DNA of 64,000 bases from Undaria pinnatifida (lineage: Eukaryota; Sar; Phaeophyceae; Laminariales; Alariaceae): assembly GCA_012845835.1 (NCBI GenBank), contig JABAKD010000002.1:23093518-23157517 (forward strand). The letters are read 5' to 3'. Position 1 is the stretch's first letter. The number at the start of each line of letters is the position of its first letter. The notes beneath the pieces are model-generated. The model saw only the letters and a list, made by a program, of their open reading frames with translations. It made no database searches and had not been told where the DNA came from. A program made the position numbers and the translations under genes. Positions 59,641-64,000 of this stretch are shown one piece after another.

Positions 59641-60369
59641 ACATGGGTGGACAAGAATACAACGCAAGCATAAACAAGGATACACGGAGAAAGAGTGAAG
59701 CTCAAGAGTCTCCGGCACTGGCGTCCACCCCCCCCCTCACCCCACCCCCAGCTCCCGGTGGCGTTCAGAACAAAAAAACGATTGTATTTTTACCGGCGGT
59801 AACACCTCTCTTCCGTTCGATCTTCAGCACGCGCAGCATACGTGCCCGATCCAATCCAATCTACGAATCTAAAAATCTCCCCAGGTTAAATGATGTAATT
59901 CTCCGCTCCCCGGCCATCCCTTGAGCCTTGTTATGATAGCCCTGTCACAACAACTATGCAAAAAGCCCCCATCAAAACAAGACACAACATTCGTCTCATG
60001 ACACGCGGAACCTGTGACACCCCCCCCTCCCGCATGTCAACGAGGACAACTTGGAGAGGAAGACCAAACCGGCGGTGCCCCGCCCCCCTGCCCCCCCCCC
60101 CATCTTCTCTTGCACACTTGACGGTTTCTATGTATCCCTACCCTACCTCTCCTTGCCTTCCCTTCCCAACCAGCCGCGTTACCGTTCGCTCTAGCCCCCC
60201 GCCGCCCCCTCCCAACCTCATCCTTCGTTTTAATCCCATCCCTCCCAGTCATCTCTTAAGGTGGTGTAGGGCGCATCGCGGCGCCTTGAGGCAACATCAA
60301 CACAACGACGTGAGGAAGACAGCCAGACAGACAAGACGGACCACTTTGCTTCCTTTAACAACGGCCTAA

Positions 60370-60690
60370 AATATCAATCAACCAATCAATTGATCGATCG
60401 ATCGATCGTTGACCACTAAACCAATCAACTATTCAACACACCAGCTGATATATCAATCAATCGATCAACCAATCAACCAGTCAATGAACCAACCTACTAA
60501 TCAACGCATCAATCAACAATCGGTCAACCAATCAACGACTTATGCATAAATCAATCAATCAATCAATCAACCAGCCCACCAGTCACTCAACCAACCAACC
60601 GATCGATCAACCAGCCGGTCAATTAAATAACCAACCAATCAATCAGTCAAGCAGTCAATCAATCAGCCAATGAATCAATCCATCTTATAG
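60370..60690. repeat. (TCAA)n tetranucleotide array at the IF-2 3' end
   Basis: ATCAATCAACCA-type tetranucleotide run with GATC variants. The stop codon of the minus-strand IF-2 gene (60677-60675) falls inside its right margin, so the 3' untranslated region begins in this array and is full of further in-frame TGA codons. Confidence 0.9.
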
Positions 60691-62708
60691 CACTCGATCA
60701 AGTCGCCTTCTTGGAAGTCTTCGAAACCCTCCACCTGTCCATAACAAAAACAATACCATCAACAACACAAAAACGCATTAACAAAACGACGTATCAGTGC
60801 ACAAAACATAATAAAAGAGGTGTCAGGTATCAATAAAACAGAAACAAACGAGGCATCCGTCAGTCGTTGAATGAAACGTGATGCACGTTCGGACGCACGT
60901 TCACGTCGTTGCGCGCGCGAGCAAGCGAGTTCATCGAGCCATGCGGTCAGAAAAAGAGCGGTGAGGGGCTGGGCCGGGGAATGGGGACGTGGGAGGGAGT
61001 ATCGGTCGAGGGTTTGCCCCAGGGAGGACACGAGAGGACACCATGGAGTAAAAACGATAGGGACGTCGGGACGTCTTCAAAACACTTTTTTTTTCATCAA
61101 TTTACATAATTTTTCACGCGCCGGACATATCACGGATCCCCACTTGATGATCTAGATCCTTCAGGGAAGATCTGTATGGTCTAGTTCATGCTACCCGGCA
61201 GAGGAGCCGTACGAGCTGCACGATCACGGATCCCCACTTGATGATCTAGATCCTTCAGGGAAGATCTGTATGGTCTAGTTTATGCTACCCGGCAGAGGAG
61301 CCGTACGAGCTGCACGATCACGGATCCCCACTTGATGATCTAGATCCTTCAGGGAAGATCTGTATGGTCTAGTTCATGCTACCCGGCACAGGAGCCGTAT
61401 GAGCTGCACGAGCCAACACATGCTTCCTTGGTTGGATCTGTACATACACAAATCCTGCACAACATCCTCATAACAGGTTCTAGGCGATCCATCTAGATGA
61501 TCTATCTAGATGATCTATCTAGATGATCTACGAGTCTAGATGATTTACTGACTCATCCCACGGTAGGGGTGTAGCACAAGTTTCGAAGAAGTTCCTGAGA
61601 TCCTAACATGAGGAGAGGTCAATATTAACATCAACATCAATATCAACATCAACATCACCCGAAACGTGACTGACTTCAAAGGCATTCGCTCGCGCAATCC
61701 GACCAACCCTTCCATGCGCTGGGACCACTCCTGAAACAAACATACTTGAAAAAAAAAGGTATCAGACTAACGACTCATGCTGCCGTAGAGATGCGCCCCT
61801 TTCTTTTCTGCGGCTTCTACTTGAGTTTTGATAGAGAAAATGAAGCATGTCTGTGTCGGGATCCCTGGAGATTGCATAAAAATGGTAGGCGAGCCCCCCC
61901 AGAACCAGTCTTGGGTTCAGCTCGGCGCGCGCGGGCTAGCAAGGGCACGCCGAACGCAAGCGAGTTGGGTCTCTTGCTGATATCGTGGGCAGACACGAGG
62001 TAAGATATCGTGGGCAGACATTACGTAAGTCCCTGAATTGGCCAGCCAGCCAAGCCAGGCATTTGACACGTATTTCCTTTCTATTTCGGGTTATTTATTC
62101 CCCACCCCAAAAAACTGATTTTGAAAAAAAAAAAAACGAAACCGAAACCGAAAACGAAAACTGCAACCCGGTGGACAATCCCATGTTATAATGGGAATTA
62201 AAAAAAGAAAGAAAACAATTTCGCGGAAAACAAACAAAAAGAGAGAGAATTGGACAATCCCATGATATAATAGGAATTGAAAAAAGAAGAAGAAAAAATC
62301 GCGGAAAACCAAAAAAAGAGAGAGAATTCCGAAGATTTCGGGCTAAGGGGCCTTGTCGCCCTCAAAACGTTCCAGCCAGAAATTGCTACCAGCTACCTCT
62401 ACCGAAGCACGAGTGTAACCAACTTAAGGTACTTCCTTCCTTGCTTGAGGAGTTCAGCCGGCCAGGAAAAAAAGCATTTAACCCCAAAAAGTGCACCCCC
62501 TACCGCCCTATAGAGGGATGGCACTTATTACGTGTGAATGCTCTCCGCCGATAAAACCCGACACACAAAAAAAAGGCAACGAAAAAAAACAACCAGCCAG
62601 CCAGCCACCCCCCTTTTTCCACTCCAGGGAGACTGGAGCCTGTCCTGTCACCGCGGACTTGGTTATGCAAGTTATGCGAGTTAGTGTGACAACAACAACA
62701 ACAACACC

Positions 62709-62745
<37 letters not shown>

Positions 62746-63959
62746 CCAACCAGCACCAGCACCAACACCAACCAGCACCAGCACCAACAACAACACCAAC
62801 ACCAAAACACCAACCAGCACCAACACCAAAACCAACACCAAAACACCAACCAGCACCAACACCAACACCAAAACACCAACCAGCACCAGCACCAACACCA
62901 ACACCAACACCACCACTAACACCAAACACCAACAACAACACCAACACCAACACCAACACCAACACCAACACCAACACCAACACCAACACCACCACTAACA
63001 CCAAACACCAACAACAACACCAACACCAACACCAACAACACCAACAACAACCCTCCCCACCCCCTTCGATTCAAAAACCAACAAGATATAAAACCTTACC
63101 TGGATACCGCACTCAGTGCCCGTGACCATCTGCTGCACGTCGGCCTTAACGTTCTTCAAAGTCTTGACCTTGCCCTCGTGGATTATGCGCCCCAGCCGCT
63201 TCACCAGCACGTTGCCCCCCTTGTTGATAACCCCGTCTTCCACTAAGCTACCCGCAATGTTACCCACCTGTATAATAAACAATTGGATTATGTACAGTTA
63301 GGTCTTTAGTGCGCTAGCATGGTATAGTAAGGTAGGGTAGGGTAGGGTAGGGTAGGGTAGGGTAGGGTTGGGTAGCGTAGCGTAGGGTAGGGTAGGGTAG
63401 GGTAGGGTAGGGTAGGAAAGGGTACATAATTGCATGCCCTTTTGTTGATAACTCCGTCTTCCACCGAGCTATCGGTGATGATACCCACCGGTATCATAAA
63501 TAATTGCAGCACAGTGTTGCATTCAATGCATTGGTATGGAATGGTATGGTATGGTATGGTATGGTATGGTATGGTATGGTATGGTATGGTATGGTGTGGT
63601 ATGGTATGGTATGGTATGGTATGGTATGGCATGGTATAGTATGATATGGTGGTATGGTATGGTATGGTACGGTATGATACGGTACCGTATGCTATTGTAC
63701 GGTATAGTATGGTACGGTACGATACGGTACTGATTGTACAGTACAGTACAGTACAGTACAGAAAAGCCCTAACAAATAGCATGTACAGTAATGTCACGCC
63801 ACAGTTTGTTGCTTGACCTGCTCACGGCATGTACAACCCCCCCTCCTTTCCCCCGCTCCCTCTCGCCAACCACTGACCTTTCCGATGTTGAAGATAAGCT
63901 TGACCATTGCCTTACCCGTGTACACTCCGTCCGGCGTAGGGGACACCAGCTCATCCAGC
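60675..63959 (-). CDS. Translation initiation factor IF-2, C-terminal exons (organelle type), partial
   Basis: Minus-strand exons 63878-63959, 63100-63267 and 60675-60734 have GT-AG borders and join in frame to 103 residues ending in TGA. The product reads RLDELVSPTPDGVYTGKAMV, ..LIFNIGKVGNIAGSLVEDGV, INKGGNVLVKRLGRIIHEGK, VKTLKNVKADVQQMVTGTEC and GIQVEGFEDFQEGDLIECYK + MD. This is the end of domain 3 and the initiator-tRNA-binding domain 4 of bacterial-type IF-2 (G.A.V...F, AG..V.DG, V...G..I..G....L...K.DV, ECGI, F.D...GD.IE). IF-2 brings formyl-methionyl tRNA to the small ribosomal subunit; a nuclear gene of this type would serve a plastid or mitochondrion. The GTPase domain lies beyond the right edge. 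The last intron is 2.4 kb of repeats. Confidence 0.92.
61128..61720 (-). repeat. GATC-rich repeat, three tandem units plus TAGGAGCTC-type block
   Basis: Three 93-bp units in a row (61130, 61225, 61318): CACGGATCCCCACTTGATGA, TCTAGATCCTTCAGGGAAGA, TCTGTATGGTCTAGTT, ATGCTACCCGGCAGAGGAGC, CGTACGAGCTGCACG. Then comes a (CTAGATGATCTAT)n stretch, 61490-61545, made of overlapping palindromes. The reverse of the 4270-4470 block follows, its middle now an ATCAACATC microsatellite. All of this lies in the last intron of IF-2. Confidence 0.8.
62625..63050 (+). repeat. GACTGGAGCC repeat with (CAACAC)n array
   Basis: GAGACTGGAGCCTGTCCTGT, ACCGCGGACTTGG and GCGAGTTAGTGTGACAACAA lead directly into about 360 bases of CAA and CACCAA repeats, with an internal duplication (CACCACTAACACCAAACACC appears twice, near 62909 and 62989). 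In the last intron of IF-2. Confidence 0.9.
63305..63420 (+). repeat. (GGGTA)n array between IF-2 exon and its decayed copy
   Basis: About 20 GGGTA pentamers with a few GGGTT and GCGTA variants. It separates the real IF-2 exon (63100-63267) from the decayed copy (63427-63507). Confidence 0.95.
63427..63507 (-). pseudogene. Decayed copy of the start of an IF-2 exon
   Basis: The minus strand repeats the intron end and first 55-60 coding bases of the exon at 63267: it reads VGIITDSSVEDGVINK where the real exon reads VGNIAGSLVEDGVINK. The base before the splice point is changed, so the acceptor AG of the original (ATACAG) has become ATACCG. The copy therefore should not be spliced in. It stops matching after about 20 codons. 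Confidence 0.75.
63530..63760 (+). repeat. (GGTAT)n and (ACAGT)n arrays
   Basis: About 25 GGTAT pentamers to 63665, then degenerate GGTAC/GATAC pentamers and a short CAGTA run to 63760. In an intron of IF-2. Confidence 0.95.
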
Positions 63960-64000
63960 CTGTTTATCAATATCAACCAAGGGACCGGGGGGGGGTTATA

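Overview
This is a gene-poor, repeat-rich eukaryotic nuclear window. The genes have many spliced exons, some introns run to kilobases, and microsatellites and dispersed repeats fill most of the rest. The gene set (a eukaryotic-type CDP-diacylglycerol synthase, a SET/MYND protein and a bacterial-type IF-2 suited to an organelle) together with the intron and repeat style suggests a stramenopile, most likely a brown alga. That placement is inference and no sequence search was possible.

Four genes are well supported. (1) A SET-MYND (SMYD-like) protein lies on the minus strand at 15785-19874, in four exons that join in frame. (2) A phosphatidate cytidylyltransferase (CDP-diacylglycerol synthase) lies on the plus strand at 22015-31410, in seven exons that join into 405 codons plus a stop. 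Two of its introns appear to start with GC instead of GT. (3) A 171-residue multipass membrane protein of unknown function lies at 51290-51805, followed by decaying tandem copies of its own 3' end. (4) The C-terminal exons of an IF-2 translation factor lie on the minus strand at 60675-63959, running off the right edge, with a decayed copy of one exon beside the real one. A low-complexity ORF at 2180-3370 may be a fifth gene. A frame-broken tyrosine recombinase lies at 43236-44178.

Layout: 0-15 kb is repeats plus the doubtful ORF; 15.8-19.9 kb SMYD gene; 22-31.4 kb CDP-DAG synthase; 31.4-36 kb AT-rich arrays, a shared 620-bp repeat and GGGTC arrays; 37.4-41.9 kb a degenerate TAACAT repeat field split by a foldback element that itself carries a 1.69-kb insertion; 43-45 kb recombinase remnant with direct repeats; 46.6-50.5 kb microsatellite, dyad array and tRNA-derived repeats; 51-53 kb membrane protein and its tandem copies; 54-60 kb simple-sequence arrays; 60.7-64 kb IF-2.

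The genes do not form an operon or pathway. They serve phospholipid synthesis, probable protein methylation, organelle translation and an unknown membrane role. The interesting material is mostly the repeats: a foldback element, at least five dispersed families, a strongly over-represented 9-mer, and exon-level tandem duplications.
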